Source: Viridibacillus soli
GTDB taxonomy: Bacteria; Bacillota; Bacilli; Bacillales_A; Planococcaceae
Assembly: GCF_016612995.1 (NCBI RefSeq)
Contig: NZ_JAEOAH010000007.1
Coordinates: 1-64,000 of the forward strand
Reading direction: 5' to 3'
DNA length: 64,000 nucleotides
Shown here: piece after piece, positions 9,806 to 18,704 of the stretch
Position numbering within the stretch: position 1 is the first letter of the stretch
How the letters are laid out: the number at the start of each line of letters is the position of its first letter
Made by a program: the position numbers and the translations under genes
Notes under the pieces: generated by a model
What the model was told of the DNA's origin: nothing
What the model saw: only the letters and a program-made list of their open reading frames with translations
The model's database searches: none

Positions 9806-11296
9806 ATGACAGCACAACAGGATTTTGCTTTGAAACAGTCGCAAGAGTTTAAACATGCACTCTTTGTCTTTGTTATTTCAATTGCACTAATGCTCATTTT
9901 TTTAGTGAATACCTTTGATTTTACAGAGGGAACATGGAACAAAGTTTGGGGCTTTTTCGCAATAACTTATTTAGTTGTAACAGGCTGGCAAGCTATTATT
10001 CTATTTTGTATGAAACGAGATTTACTAAATACTGGGGTTATCGAAAAAAGAACGCGGTTAATGAGTGGATTACAACTATTGAGTATTTTAGTGGGAAATG
10101 TTTTTACGACAACCTACGCTTTTCGTATGTTGCGTCGGAAAGGTTCTATTGAATATACGCTTTCCTATTATATGGTGCTGACTCAATTGTTAATTGTTTC
10201 AGTTTCATTATTAAATCTATTTAAACCATATGTATCAGATACGTTTTTACTTTCAACGCTGATGTTTACTGTATTAATCGTCTTTGATGTCGCAGTAGTA
10301 GTTATTTTTGGCAAGGTGGATATGGAACGTCATAGCAATCCTTCATTTAAATGGTTAGGCATTACTTTAATTATTACAGGCTTTACTGGAAACGTATTTG
10401 GTTTCATTTTAGGGTATAGTGTGTTATTAAAAAGTACGAATCGAGACATGTCAGCGATTGATAAGTGGAATAAGATTTGGTTTAAGATCACAAAAAATTT
10501 CACTGCAATGCTTGGTTTACTATTTGTAGTTTTCACATTTGCTATTTCAATCGCTAGCTACGGTACTTTTGTATATGAATTTGCTGTAGAAAATAATTAT
10601 GGAGAAATGCTTCTAAATCCGAGTTTAGCTCATCCGTTTGGCACAGATAACTTTGGTAGAGATGTCTTTTCGCGAATTATATTTGGAGCACGTATTTCAT
10701 TAATCGTTGGGGTAGTATCCACGATCATTCCGTTAGTAATTGGTGGCTTTTTAGGAGCTGTTGCCGGTTACTATAGCAAGTCGATTGATAATGTAATTAT
10801 GCGTATTTTAGATGTACTATACGCGATTCCTGGAATCTTACTTGCAATTGCGATTATAGCCGCTTTTGGTGCAAATACGCTAAATTTGATCATTGCTTTA
10901 AGCGTAGGTTCCATTCCGACTTATGCTAGAACTATGCGTGCCAATGTCATGATGGTATCCAATTTAGAATTCGTGGAGGCTGCAAAAGCACTAGGCGAGT
11001 CAGATTGGAAAATAATATTCAAGCAAGTTGTCCCGAATTCTTTTGCGCCGATGATTGTCAAAGCTACATTAACTATAGGCGGTGCCGTAATTGCAACAAG
11101 TAGTTTGAGCTTTTTAGGATTAGGCGTAGAACCACACATTCCAGAATGGGGCAATATTTTAAAAGTTGGTAGCATGTATCTAGAAACCAATCCTTATTTA
11201 GCAATTTTCCCGGGAATAGCCATTATTATATTGGTACTTTCCTTTAACTTTTTAGGGGATGGGTTAAGAGATGCTTTAGATCCAAAATTGGATTGA
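9806..11296 (+). CDS. DppC-type ABC permease with extra six-segment membrane domain
   Basis: The start is ATG 9806, because the upstream GTG at 9797 is part of the GAGGTG ribosome site. The 496-aa product is much longer than usual DppC (about 300 aa). Residues about 15-215 contain roughly six hydrophobic segments (for example FVISIALMLIFLVNTF, LLIVSVSLLNLF, LGITLIITGFTGNVFGFIL) that I do not recognise. The canonical DppC part begins near WFKITKNFTAMLGLLFVVF and includes HPFGTDNFGRDVFSRII and the EAA loop (VEAAKALGESDWKIIFKQVVPN). It starts 13 nt after the first permease gene and is clearly co-transcribed with it. Confidence 0.87.
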   Translation: MTAQQDFALKQSQEFKHALFVFVISIALMLIFLVNTFDFTEGTWNKVWGFFAITYLVVTGWQAIILFCMKRDLLNTGVIEKRTRLMSGLQLLSILVGNVFTTTYAFRMLRRKGSIEYTLSYYMVLTQLLIVSVSLLNLFKPYVSDTFLLSTLMFTVLIVFDVAVVVIFGKVDMERHSNPSFKWLGITLIITGFTGNVFGFILGYSVLLKSTNRDMSAIDKWNKIWFKITKNFTAMLGLLFVVFTFAISIASYGTFVYEFAVENNYGEMLLNPSLAHPFGTDNFGRDVFSRIIFGARISLIVGVVSTIIPLVIGGFLGAVAGYYSKSIDNVIMRILDVLYAIPGILLAIAIIAAFGANTLNLIIALSVGSIPTYARTMRANVMMVSNLEFVEAAKALGESDWKIIFKQVVPNSFAPMIVKATLTIGGAVIATSSLSFLGLGVEPHIPEWGNILKVGSMYLETNPYLAIFPGIAIIILVLSFNFLGDGLRDALDPKLD

Positions 11297-11322
11297 TAAA
11301 TATTATTTATGGAGGAATACAA

Positions 11323-13125
11323 ATGAAAAAGAGATTATTACTTTTCTTAGCAGCAGTAGTACTCGTTTTAACAGGCTGTGTAAATACGAAATCAGATGTA
11401 GACAAAGAGGAATCTAAAACAGATTCTAAAACGAAAGGCCCATCTATTGAAATTTTAGGAATGAGCACTGGTGAAGATGATTTAAATATTCTGCGTGATC
11501 AGCTCACAAAAAATGGATTCAATGTAAAGCTAAATATACAACCCGATTATGGTAGCTTCACTTCGCAAAAAGATGCTGGTAACTATGATTTAGCACTAAG
11601 TAGCTGGACAACTGTAACAGGTAACCCTGATTACGCCGTTCGTTCGTTATTTACATCTAATGGAGACAATAGTTTATTTGCAGATAAAGAAGTAGACAAA
11701 TTAGTAGATAAAGCAAGTACACAATTAAAAGATGATTATACAAACACATATAAAGAATTAGAACAACATGTTGTTTTTGATAATGCTTATATCGTACCAC
11801 TTTATACATCATATAAAGCACAAGCTGTTAATAACCAAGTAATCGATGAAAAAACGGTGCGCTTACCAAAATCTAGAGCAGCGGTGTGGGAAGCAATATC
11901 TTTCAAAGATAAGTCTAAAAGCGCAGCACAACCATTAATTGTTCAACAAGGAATTGGTGCTTTAACTTCATTAGATCCGATCAAAGGAAATGATGGATCT
12001 ATTAATACATTAAATACGAATATGTATGTTCGCTTAGTCAATTTAACGGATGATGATGAAGTTGTATCAGATGGCTCATTGTCATTAAATCATGCGATTG
12101 CAGATGGTAGTAAGGATTATTACTTCTTGTTACGTGATAACATTCATTTTGCATCAGTTAAAGACAAAAAAGCAATTGACTCAGGTGAACGTGTAGGGGC
12201 AGAAGATTTAAAGTTCTCGCTAGATCGTGCTAAAGACAAAAACTCTGTACCTGACCACCGCACGTTCAGTCTTCATGAAAGTATGAAAGACATTTCAATT
12301 GTAAGAGACCTAAAAGAGTTAGATATAAAATCTACGGATGGTCAAGCGACTGTTCGCGAACAATTAGAAAAAGGTCTAGATCAAAAGATTTCAAAATTAG
12401 TAACAGATAAAACAAAAGCAAATAACGGATCTGGAACGTATCAAATTATAAAAGTAACGACAGAAAAGCCATTCCCACAAGTACTAAATTACTTAGCACA
12501 TCAATCTGCTGGTATCGTTTCAAAGAAACAAGTTGAAAGTATTAACACGTATGATATTGCTAAATATGACGTCAACAAAGATATCGCTTATGGTGATCAG
12601 AAAACAGTAACAGAGGGCAAGGGCTACAATAATGCACTTTATGCAAGTGGACCTTACATCCTAACGTTCAAAAATGACTACGAAGCGCACTTTGTGAAAA
12701 ATCCAGCATACATGACAGGTACAGAATATGAACCGAAAATTTCAGCAGTAACAGTGAAGTTTATTCAAGACCCAGAAAGTGCATTATCTGCATTACGTAA
12801 CGGCGAAATCCATATTTTAAATGGAGTTCCAGAAAATAAATACGATATTGTGAAAGATGATAATAAGCTAACTTTGCAACAAAACAAAAGTAACGGTGTC
12901 GCATATCTATCCTTCAATATGAAAGATCGTGATGTGTCTACAAGTATTCCATTACGTCAGTCTATTCTATATTCCGTAAATCAAGAAGAATTTAAAAGTT
13001 TCTACCAAGGCAACAAAATGAATGCTTTTTCAACAGTCAGTCCTTTAGTTGAAACTGGTCTAAAACTAGAAGCGGATAGCAAAAAAGCAAAAGAGTTATT
13101 AAAAGAATATCAAAGTAAGAATTAA
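11323..13125 (+). CDS. Substrate-binding lipoprotein of the peptide ABC importer, circularly permuted
   Basis: The start is ATG 11323, with GGAGG 9 nt before it. The 600-aa product has a lipobox (LVLTGC, Cys19). It belongs to the SBP_bac_5 (DppA/OppA) family, but its parts are in a rotated order. Residues about 40-185 match the usual C-terminal third (ILRDQLTKNGFNVKL, YDLALSSWTTVTGNPDYA, DKEVDKLVDKA, NAYIVPLY). The usual N-terminus follows from about 213: LTSLDPIKGNDGSINTL, then IHFA, GAEDLKFSLDRAKD, and LRQSILYSVNQEEF at about 545. The chain ends at KKAKELLKEY, which in DppA leads straight into the segment found here at the N-terminus. Both halves have family features, so function is probably retained. 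It is last in the operon after the extended permeases. Confidence 0.88.
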   Translation: MKKRLLLFLAAVVLVLTGCVNTKSDVDKEESKTDSKTKGPSIEILGMSTGEDDLNILRDQLTKNGFNVKLNIQPDYGSFTSQKDAGNYDLALSSWTTVTGNPDYAVRSLFTSNGDNSLFADKEVDKLVDKASTQLKDDYTNTYKELEQHVVFDNAYIVPLYTSYKAQAVNNQVIDEKTVRLPKSRAAVWEAISFKDKSKSAAQPLIVQQGIGALTSLDPIKGNDGSINTLNTNMYVRLVNLTDDDEVVSDGSLSLNHAIADGSKDYYFLLRDNIHFASVKDKKAIDSGERVGAEDLKFSLDRAKDKNSVPDHRTFSLHESMKDISIVRDLKELDIKSTDGQATVREQLEKGLDQKISKLVTDKTKANNGSGTYQIIKVTTEKPFPQVLNYLAHQSAGIVSKKQVESINTYDIAKYDVNKDIAYGDQKTVTEGKGYNNALYASGPYILTFKNDYEAHFVKNPAYMTGTEYEPKISAVTVKFIQDPESALSALRNGEIHILNGVPENKYDIVKDDNKLTLQQNKSNGVAYLSFNMKDRDVSTSIPLRQSILYSVNQEEFKSFYQGNKMNAFSTVSPLVETGLKLEADSKKAKELLKEYQSKN

Positions 13126-13185
13126 CCGTGCAGTTCCCTAAAACTAACGAAAAAAATGATAGTTGATCTATTAAAACAATTTAGC

Positions 13186-13216
13186 CTCCAAACTCGAATT
13201 TGGGGGTTTTTTATCA
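13186..13216 (+). terminator. Terminator of the permease/binding-protein operon
   Basis: CCTCCAAA pairs with TTTGGGGG (one G-T pair) and is followed by TTTTTTA. A degenerate version of the AT-rich pre-terminator block lies at 13161-13183. Confidence 0.8.
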
Positions 13217-13383
13217 TTTCAAAGAAACCGTCATTTAACACCTATTCATGCCAGCAGTAAAGGGGAACTTTCCTTATATACAATAGTTATTTTTTACTAA
13301 TTATGATAAATTAAAGGAAAGGTTTTTATTCTTAAAAAGAGGAGATGGGAGAAGTGAAGTACTATTATCAAGGGGAAGAAATA

Positions 13384-13629
13384 ATGGATTTTAGTGCAAT
13401 AACAGTGCATATTATTGAAGCAGATCGTGATGAACGTAGAATGGTATATTTAGTTCGAACGACGTATGAGTTTCCGGTAATATTTATAGTTGATGACACC
13501 ATGAATACAGATTCTACTTTTGATATGGAAACCACTGAAACGAGACTACAAAGAAGAGATTTACATACACATATGAAAGAATGGAGAGGGTTTACAACGC
13601 ACCATCATTTTATTACGAGACGGAGATAG
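13384..13629 (+). CDS. Small hypothetical protein
   Basis: The product is 81 aa from ATG 13384, which has AAGGGGAAG seven nt upstream. An ATG at 13345 in the same frame would give 94 aa but has a cramped ribosome site, so the start is uncertain. The sequence begins MDFSAITVHIIEADRDE, continues with beta-rich hydrophobic stretches (MVYLVRTTYEFPVIFIVDD) and ends in a His/Arg-rich tail. No family is recognised, and there is no signal peptide or obvious partner. A terminator follows at 13678. Confidence 0.5.
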   Translation: MDFSAITVHIIEADRDERRMVYLVRTTYEFPVIFIVDDTMNTDSTFDMETTETRLQRRDLHTHMKEWRGFTTHHHFITRRR

Positions 13630-13677
13630 TCAATAGATGCAGCACCACAAAACAAATACTAAACTAAGAGGTTTAAA

Positions 13678-13735
13678 ATACGTAGTCAAGAAAGACAGTC
13701 GGTGATCGTTGCCGAACCTTTTCTGGCTGCGTTTT
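13678..13735 (+). terminator. Terminator (ACGTAGTC type)
   Basis: TACGTAGTCAAGAAAG pairs imperfectly with CTTTTCTGGCTGCGTTTTTT. The remaining gap to 14083 holds the long AT-rich leader of the next gene and a possible TATAAT at about 13926. Confidence 0.7.
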
Positions 13736-14083
13736 TTGCTGAAGTAAATAATGGGGGATCTTATGGAGCTAGCGTCATATCAAAATTCCTATCCGTCGAA
13801 TTGTTAAAAATTGGTAATAATATATGATTCCTACAAAGCTTATAAAAAGGGTCGCATCAAAGGGAATTTTAAGTATTTTTAATAATACTATCCATTTATA
13901 ATAGCCTGTTTATTGTATTTTTTGATATAATGAGTACTATAGAACTGGATATGTACAAATAATTCACAGAAAAGTAAGTGGTGACTATCTTTCATATGAC
14001 CGGTAATTAGGCTTAAGCATGAGTATTAGAAATTTTTACAAAATAGTAAAATGCTAATTATATTTAATAAGGAGGATTTTTAA

Positions 14084-16534
14084 ATGGGTAAATTTAATCT
14101 TAAATTCGTAAAACCAGTAGCATCATTAGTAATTGGTGCAGCAGTATTAACAGGATCGTTTGCAGCAACAGGTGCATCTGAAACAGCTTTCGCTAAAGAA
14201 GAAACTGTAAAAGTGACAAAAGGTAAGTTAGTATCTGTAAAATCGAGTAAGGTTGTCAAAGGTTATAAATCTTATCAAAATGTATTATATAAAAACGGCA
14301 ATAAATTCACGGGCTTATACAAAAAAACATTTTACAAATCCGGTAAAAAAGGAACGGGAATCTACAAGAGTGTGTATTACATAGCTGGTAAAAAAGGTGC
14401 TGGCTGGTACGGTTCAGGATCAGCAAAAAAATGGTATTACAACGGCAAACCTTTAACGGGGATTGAAGGAAAGTCCAATAAGTTATACGTAAATGGTAAA
14501 GTGGCTAACGGCGTTGTAAATTACAACGGTGCTGAAAAACTATATAAAGATGGTATGGTAGTGTCAATGGTCATTGGTGCAGTAAAAGCGGTTAACAACA
14601 CAACTGTTGAAGTGACATTCGAAAATGCTCAAAATGTTAGTGAGGTTACTGCGGGGCGTTTTGCAATTGAAGGTCTAACAATTTCTAGTGCTACTGTTAA
14701 AGCAACTGACCCTAAAGTTGTCGTATTAGTAACTTCTGCTCAAGAAGCTGGTAAAGCTTACAATGTAGCAATTGATGGTGGGAATTCCAGTATATTCTTT
14801 GGTGTTTCTGCGGTTATTCCTACAGCAATTAAATTATCAACACCTTCAGTTCAAGCTGTTGTTGGTAACCAGGTAACAGTCGAAGCTCAAGTAGAAGTTG
14901 CTGCGGGGCAATCTAAAGCTAAGATTCCTGTAACATTCGACGTAGAAAATTCTGCAGATGCTACTAAAAAACTTACTACAGAAGTATTAACCGACGAAAA
15001 CGGTGTAGCTTCTTACTCTTACACACAATCATCATTTAGTAACGATACAGTATCTGCTTATGCAACTAAAAATGTAGCACTTAAATCATCCGCATCAAAA
15101 GTTTACTGGGGTAACAATGAACGTTTAACGATTGTTGATGTAACGGAAGGTTCAACATTAGCTAACGGTGCTAAAAAAGTATATAAGGTAAACGTCAATC
15201 CTGCAGATGTATCTAGTGATACAAAAGGGAAATACGTCAACGTAACATTTGCTGAAAACGTTAACGTCACTTTAGACAAAATTGATCGTAAAGCAACGGT
15301 AGTTGAAAGTAATAATACGACACCTTATCAAACTGCAAATGGTCAAGTAGGAGCAAAAGTGTATGTGAATACAAATGGTGTAGGAACATTTACGGTGACG
15401 GGTGCTAGCACATCGGTCACGCCAATTGTATTTGCTAATGGTAAAGAAACGAGAGAAAGATTAGATGTAACTGGATTACAAGCAAAAGGTTCAACAGTTA
15501 AATTTGAAATTAAACACACGATTGCTTTAAACGTTGAAGCCATTGGTACTGAAAACGCTTCTAACGCTTCTACTGAACGCAATGTTGCTGTTGGGGGAAC
15601 TTACGCAGCTAACTTTGGTGGACGTCAATATAAAGCAACTGTGACGGATCTAGCAGGCAACAAAGCACCTGCTAATATCGCTGTAAAAGTTGTATTACAA
15701 GGTGATACGCAGACAGCACATATTTTCCAAGCGGGTAAAGCTGTTAATCTAGACAGAAATGGCCTTTATTCATTAGTAACTGACAAAAATGGCGTTGTCG
15801 AATTTACAGTAGTGAATAGAAAAGTGGGCTCTTATATCACGCCAACTGTATTTATCGATAACGGCTCTAGTACAGCAGTTGGTAGATTAGATGATGCTGA
15901 TTTACAACAAGTAGCACCAATCACTTACTTCAATGACGCAATAGTAAATACAGCTAAAGTAAAATTTTACAATGCAAAAGGTGAAGAAGTAACAGCTACC
16001 AGAGCGGATTCTCCTGTCACTGTAAACTATCAAACAGTGGACCAAAATGGCCTTCCATATGCTCCAAAAGTAGGCGGAAATGTAACATTTGAATTTACTA
16101 CTGTATTTGGCACGATTATATTATCAAACGGAATTGGTAAAGTAATCACACCAGGAAGCCCAGATAACAAACAAATGGTACTAATCGGAAAAGATGGCAA
16201 CATCTCATTCACAATGAAGTCTAGCCATGCTGGTATACTCGATATTCGGGCGACAGCATCGGATAGTATTATTGAATCAGTAGCTACTGCATTAAATGTA
16301 ACAGACCAAGCAACCGCATTTGAAAAAGTGAACAGTGTAACGGAAATTACTGAAATGCTATCTGCGCTATATGAAATAGAGTCATTTAAAGCAAAATTAG
16401 ACAGACTTACTTATGCTAATAAAACAACAATTGCAAAATTTGTAATAGAAAAACGTCCAGCAGGAACTGGTTATGCTAACCAGACAGATTTAGAAAAAGA
16501 ATTTAATGTAAAATACAATGAATTAAACTTCTAA
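14084..16534 (+). CDS. S-layer-like secreted surface protein with Ig-like domains
   Basis: The product is 816 aa. TAAGGAGGA lies 8 nt before the ATG. The signal peptide (MGKFNLKFVKPVASLVIGAA...) ends near ETAFA|KEE and is closely related to those of the genes at 2572 and 43142. Residues about 40-160 carry Tyr/Gly/Lys repeats (YKNGNKFTGLYKKTFYKSGKKGTG). From about 165 the sequence resembles Ig-like domains of S-layer proteins from Lysinibacillus relatives (VKAVNNTTVEVTFENAQNV, GRFAIEGLTISSA, PKVVVLVTSAQEAGKAY), followed by further beta-sandwich-like repeats with a DxNGVxxY pattern. There are no SLH domains, so wall attachment probably uses the N-terminal repeats. That role is inferred. Confidence 0.8.
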   Translation: MGKFNLKFVKPVASLVIGAAVLTGSFAATGASETAFAKEETVKVTKGKLVSVKSSKVVKGYKSYQNVLYKNGNKFTGLYKKTFYKSGKKGTGIYKSVYYIAGKKGAGWYGSGSAKKWYYNGKPLTGIEGKSNKLYVNGKVANGVVNYNGAEKLYKDGMVVSMVIGAVKAVNNTTVEVTFENAQNVSEVTAGRFAIEGLTISSATVKATDPKVVVLVTSAQEAGKAYNVAIDGGNSSIFFGVSAVIPTAIKLSTPSVQAVVGNQVTVEAQVEVAAGQSKAKIPVTFDVENSADATKKLTTEVLTDENGVASYSYTQSSFSNDTVSAYATKNVALKSSASKVYWGNNERLTIVDVTEGSTLANGAKKVYKVNVNPADVSSDTKGKYVNVTFAENVNVTLDKIDRKATVVESNNTTPYQTANGQVGAKVYVNTNGVGTFTVTGASTSVTPIVFANGKETRERLDVTGLQAKGSTVKFEIKHTIALNVEAIGTENASNASTERNVAVGGTYAANFGGRQYKATVTDLAGNKAPANIAVKVVLQGDTQTAHIFQAGKAVNLDRNGLYSLVTDKNGVVEFTVVNRKVGSYITPTVFIDNGSSTAVGRLDDADLQQVAPITYFNDAIVNTAKVKFYNAKGEEVTATRADSPVTVNYQTVDQNGLPYAPKVGGNVTFEFTTVFGTIILSNGIGKVITPGSPDNKQMVLIGKDGNISFTMKSSHAGILDIRATASDSIIESVATALNVTDQATAFEKVNSVTEITEMLSALYEIESFKAKLDRLTYANKTTIAKFVIEKRPAGTGYANQTDLEKEFNVKYNELNF

Positions 16535-16602
16535 GTCGGTGTCAGTGGTCAAGCCCCTCGAAAATGGACACTAAAATAATTGTCCATTAAGTCCATTTAA
16601 AA

Positions 16603-16660
16603 TAAGTAGTTAGAAAGACAACTGGTGATAGGAAGCCATGTCTTTTCTAACTACTTTTTT
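16603..16660 (+). terminator. Terminator of the S-layer-like gene
   Basis: AAGTAGTTAGAAAGACA pairs with TGTCTTTTCTAACTACTT and is followed by TTTTG, a near-perfect hairpin. A smaller stem (TGGACA/TGTCCA) precedes it at 16565-16585. Confidence 0.85.
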
Positions 16661-16805
16661 GTTGTTAAAGCATAATTAGTTGATCATAAATATTTAAAAA
16701 AACTAGTGCTTAACAAATTTCAATTGTTCTTTGGGTAGCATCTCTGTAATTGCTACTAGTATCAAAGTAGGGAAACAGAGAAGACACATAGGACATGAAC
16801 ATGAA

Positions 16806-16997
16806 ATGCCTTATCGTATCAAAAATGATGGAGAAAAGGTTATTAGTTTGCAGGAAATTCAGGAGTATTTTACTGAACACTACAATGCAGATAAGTTTTT
16901 GGTCCAGTATAGGCGCAATACAGTTACGATTGTCACCGTTTGTCTTGAGGATAAAGAAACAGGATGGACATTAACAGGGTATGAAACTAATAATTGA
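16806..16997 (+). CDS. Small hypothetical protein, possible remnant
   Basis: A 63-aa frame begins MPYRIKNDGEKVISLQEIQ and ends TGWTLTGYETNN. The ribosome site is weak, and an open frame continues upstream to a TTG at 16731, so the true start is unclear. The product is cytosolic-looking and its family is not recognised. The frameshifted gene at 17016 follows after 18 nt with a strong ribosome site, so the two may have formed an operon. The surrounding 5 kb is rich in broken genes. Confidence 0.4.
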   Translation: MPYRIKNDGEKVISLQEIQEYFTEHYNADKFLVQYRRNTVTIVTVCLEDKETGWTLTGYETNN

Positions 16998-17015
16998 ATT
17001 TTGGGAGGAATAGTA

Positions 17016-17289
17016 ATGCAAACAGCATTGAGTACATTTGAAGACGAGAAATTTTTTGCAAATACTATCAATTCAAACAACGTGATGATATTAAGGGATT
17101 GGAAAGGACATAAATTAACAAGTGTTATTGTTCCTGCAAAATTGGCTTCTTCGTTTTATTCGTAAAAATCTCTTTACAGAAGTTAATAAAGCTATTAAAG
17201 CGTACTGTAATGAGATAGGAGACCAAGAAACTGCATTTACTTCCAAAGCCAGTGTACCCATCCGTCAACTCGATTTTAAAAGTATCTGA
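17016..17289 (+). pseudogene. Frameshifted small gene
   Basis: The ATG at 17016 has an excellent GGGAGGA site. The frame runs 49 codons and stops at 17163-17165. A one-base shift near 17150-17160 opens a second frame that continues naturally (RKNLFTEVNKAIKAYCNEIG ... VPIRQLDFKSI) to TGA at 17287-17289. Together they would encode about 90 aa. The family is not recognised. A sequencing error is an alternative to true decay. Confidence 0.5.
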
Positions 17290-17528
17290 GAGCGCTTGAT
17301 TTTTACTGGTTAATTTCAAAATATATTTGACAATGAGGTTATCCAGTTAACGGCTTAAAATTGCAATTTGTATGTTGAATAAAGGATTCGGCGAAGGGTT
17401 GTCATTAAAGATTTTTATCGGGATGCTGGAGTATAGTGTTGGAATTATATACCAGAAATATTAGAAAATTAATATTCTACTAATGGATTTCTATAGATTA
17501 TTTGATTAAGATTATGTATATTACTTGA

Positions 17529-18389
17529 CTAGTCAATACTAATCTTAGATTTAATGAACTTCAATAAGTTGTCATCTTTAGCATTTAAGGCTAAATAATA
17601 GGCGGTTTTGTAGGATTCAATATAGTTTTGTTCATTTAGCATTTGCTCATTGTAGGCTTTCTCATAATATAGATGGCTTAGGCGTAATTGTGTATTGATA
17701 TTTGATTTATTTGCCCATTGAATACCTTTTATAGCGATTTTCAAAGCTTTTTCATAATAACCATATTTTGAATAGGCGTTAGCTACATTGAAATAAATTA
17801 GCGTTATTTTCGAGTTATTTTCTATTTTTAAGTTCGTATCGATATCTTGTAAAATGATTTCTAAATAGTGGAAACCTTCTTCAAGCATTTCCATTTTTAG
17901 TGCGAAAATACCAAGGTTATTGAATATAATAATCTCTTCATAGGAAAGACTCTTTTTATTTGCATAATAAGTGATATAGAGTGCTTTTTCTAATATTTCA
18001 TAAGCCTTATGATATTTACCATTCGTAAAACCATAGTACAGTGCTTTATAAAATAAAAGAAGTTGTTTATCTAATGGTGTATAAAAGTATGAATTAAGAT
18101 TAGATTTTATCAATACATAAATTTCTTCATATTTACGCTGGTAAAAAAGTACGGCTAATTCTTCTTTTAAGTTCTTTTTAATAGTCAACTCAGTTGTTGT
18201 GTATTCATTCAAATCATCTAATTTTACTTCCATTTTTTTACAAATTTTTGCGAGTAAGTGGAAATTAGGTGTGTGTTTATTTTTCTCAATTTGGCTTAAC
18301 ATACCTTGCGAACAGATTCCTTCGCTCAACTCTTTTTGAGAAACACCTTTTGACAACCGAAGACTGCGAATTTTAGTCCCTATATCCAT
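17529..18389 (-). CDS. PlcR-like HTH/TPR transcriptional regulator (RRNPP type)
   Basis: The product is 286 aa, the size of PlcR from Bacillus cereus. An XRE-type helix-turn-helix covers residues about 5-62 (IRSLRLSKGVSQKELSEGIC, then SQIEKNKHTPNFHLL). The rest is TPR-like helical repeats (LFYQRKYEEIYVLIK, NLGIFALKMEMLEEGFHYLE, NVANAYSKYGYYEKALKIA), the peptide-sensing layout of PlcR/NprR/Rgg proteins. The start has TAGGAGTG upstream. No target can be named. The divergent side carries a 22-codon frame at 18426 and then a broken aminotransferase gene. A peptide ligand is likely by family. Confidence 0.85.
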   Translation of the reverse strand: MDIGTKIRSLRLSKGVSQKELSEGICSQGMLSQIEKNKHTPNFHLLAKICKKMEVKLDDLNEYTTTELTIKKNLKEELAVLFYQRKYEEIYVLIKSNLNSYFYTPLDKQLLLFYKALYYGFTNGKYHKAYEILEKALYITYYANKKSLSYEEIIIFNNLGIFALKMEMLEEGFHYLEIILQDIDTNLKIENNSKITLIYFNVANAYSKYGYYEKALKIAIKGIQWANKSNINTQLRLSHLYYEKAYNEQMLNEQNYIESYKTAYYLALNAKDDNLLKFIKSKISID

Positions 18390-18425
18390 GCTTTTTTCAC
18401 TCCTAAACCGAAATGAGGTGCAATA

Positions 18426-18494
18426 ATGCTAGATTTTTTAATCACAATACTAAGTGATCTTCCTTACAACCTAATTCACTTTTTCAAGTTCTAA
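18426..18494 (+). CDS. Putative 22-aa hydrophobic peptide divergent to the PlcR-like gene
   Basis: GAGGTG (18414-18419) sits 6 nt before an ATG that opens 22 codons. The product is MLDFLITILSDLPY followed by NLIHFFKF. It is strongly hydrophobic and has an internal SDLPY. The signalling heptapeptides of PapR (partner of PlcR) have the form (S/A)DLPFE(F/H), so the resemblance is suggestive. Divergent placement next to the regulator resembles Rgg/SHP pairs rather than plcR-papR. There is no Lys-rich secretion signal. Only 36 nt separate the two start codons, so promoters must overlap coding DNA. Chance occurrence is quite possible. Confidence 0.35.
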   Translation: MLDFLITILSDLPYNLIHFFKF

Positions 18495-18704
18495 TATAAT
18501 TATGTTTATAATACCATTAAAATAAAGTGTCTCATCTTTCATGGAGTATTTAAAAAGAAAAAATAGGTCAATGATTTTCGAACGACATTCCAATTTAAAG
18601 TATCATTATGAAAACAGACAGTTGTGGTGTTAAGAATTATGACGGAAAAAATACAGTGTGACATATATCCTGAATGGGAAAGAATGTAGTTAAGGGGAAA
18701 TTTG

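Noticed and set aside
17290-17528. Peptide gene downstream of the PlcR-like regulator on the same strand
   Set aside because: The only small frame there (15 codons) lacks a ribosome site and any signal-peptide character.
18426-18494. Calling the 22-codon frame a true papR homologue
   Set aside because: SDLPY is only five residues and lies mid-peptide, PapR has a secretion signal with the active part at its C-terminus, and papR lies downstream of plcR, so homology is not claimed.
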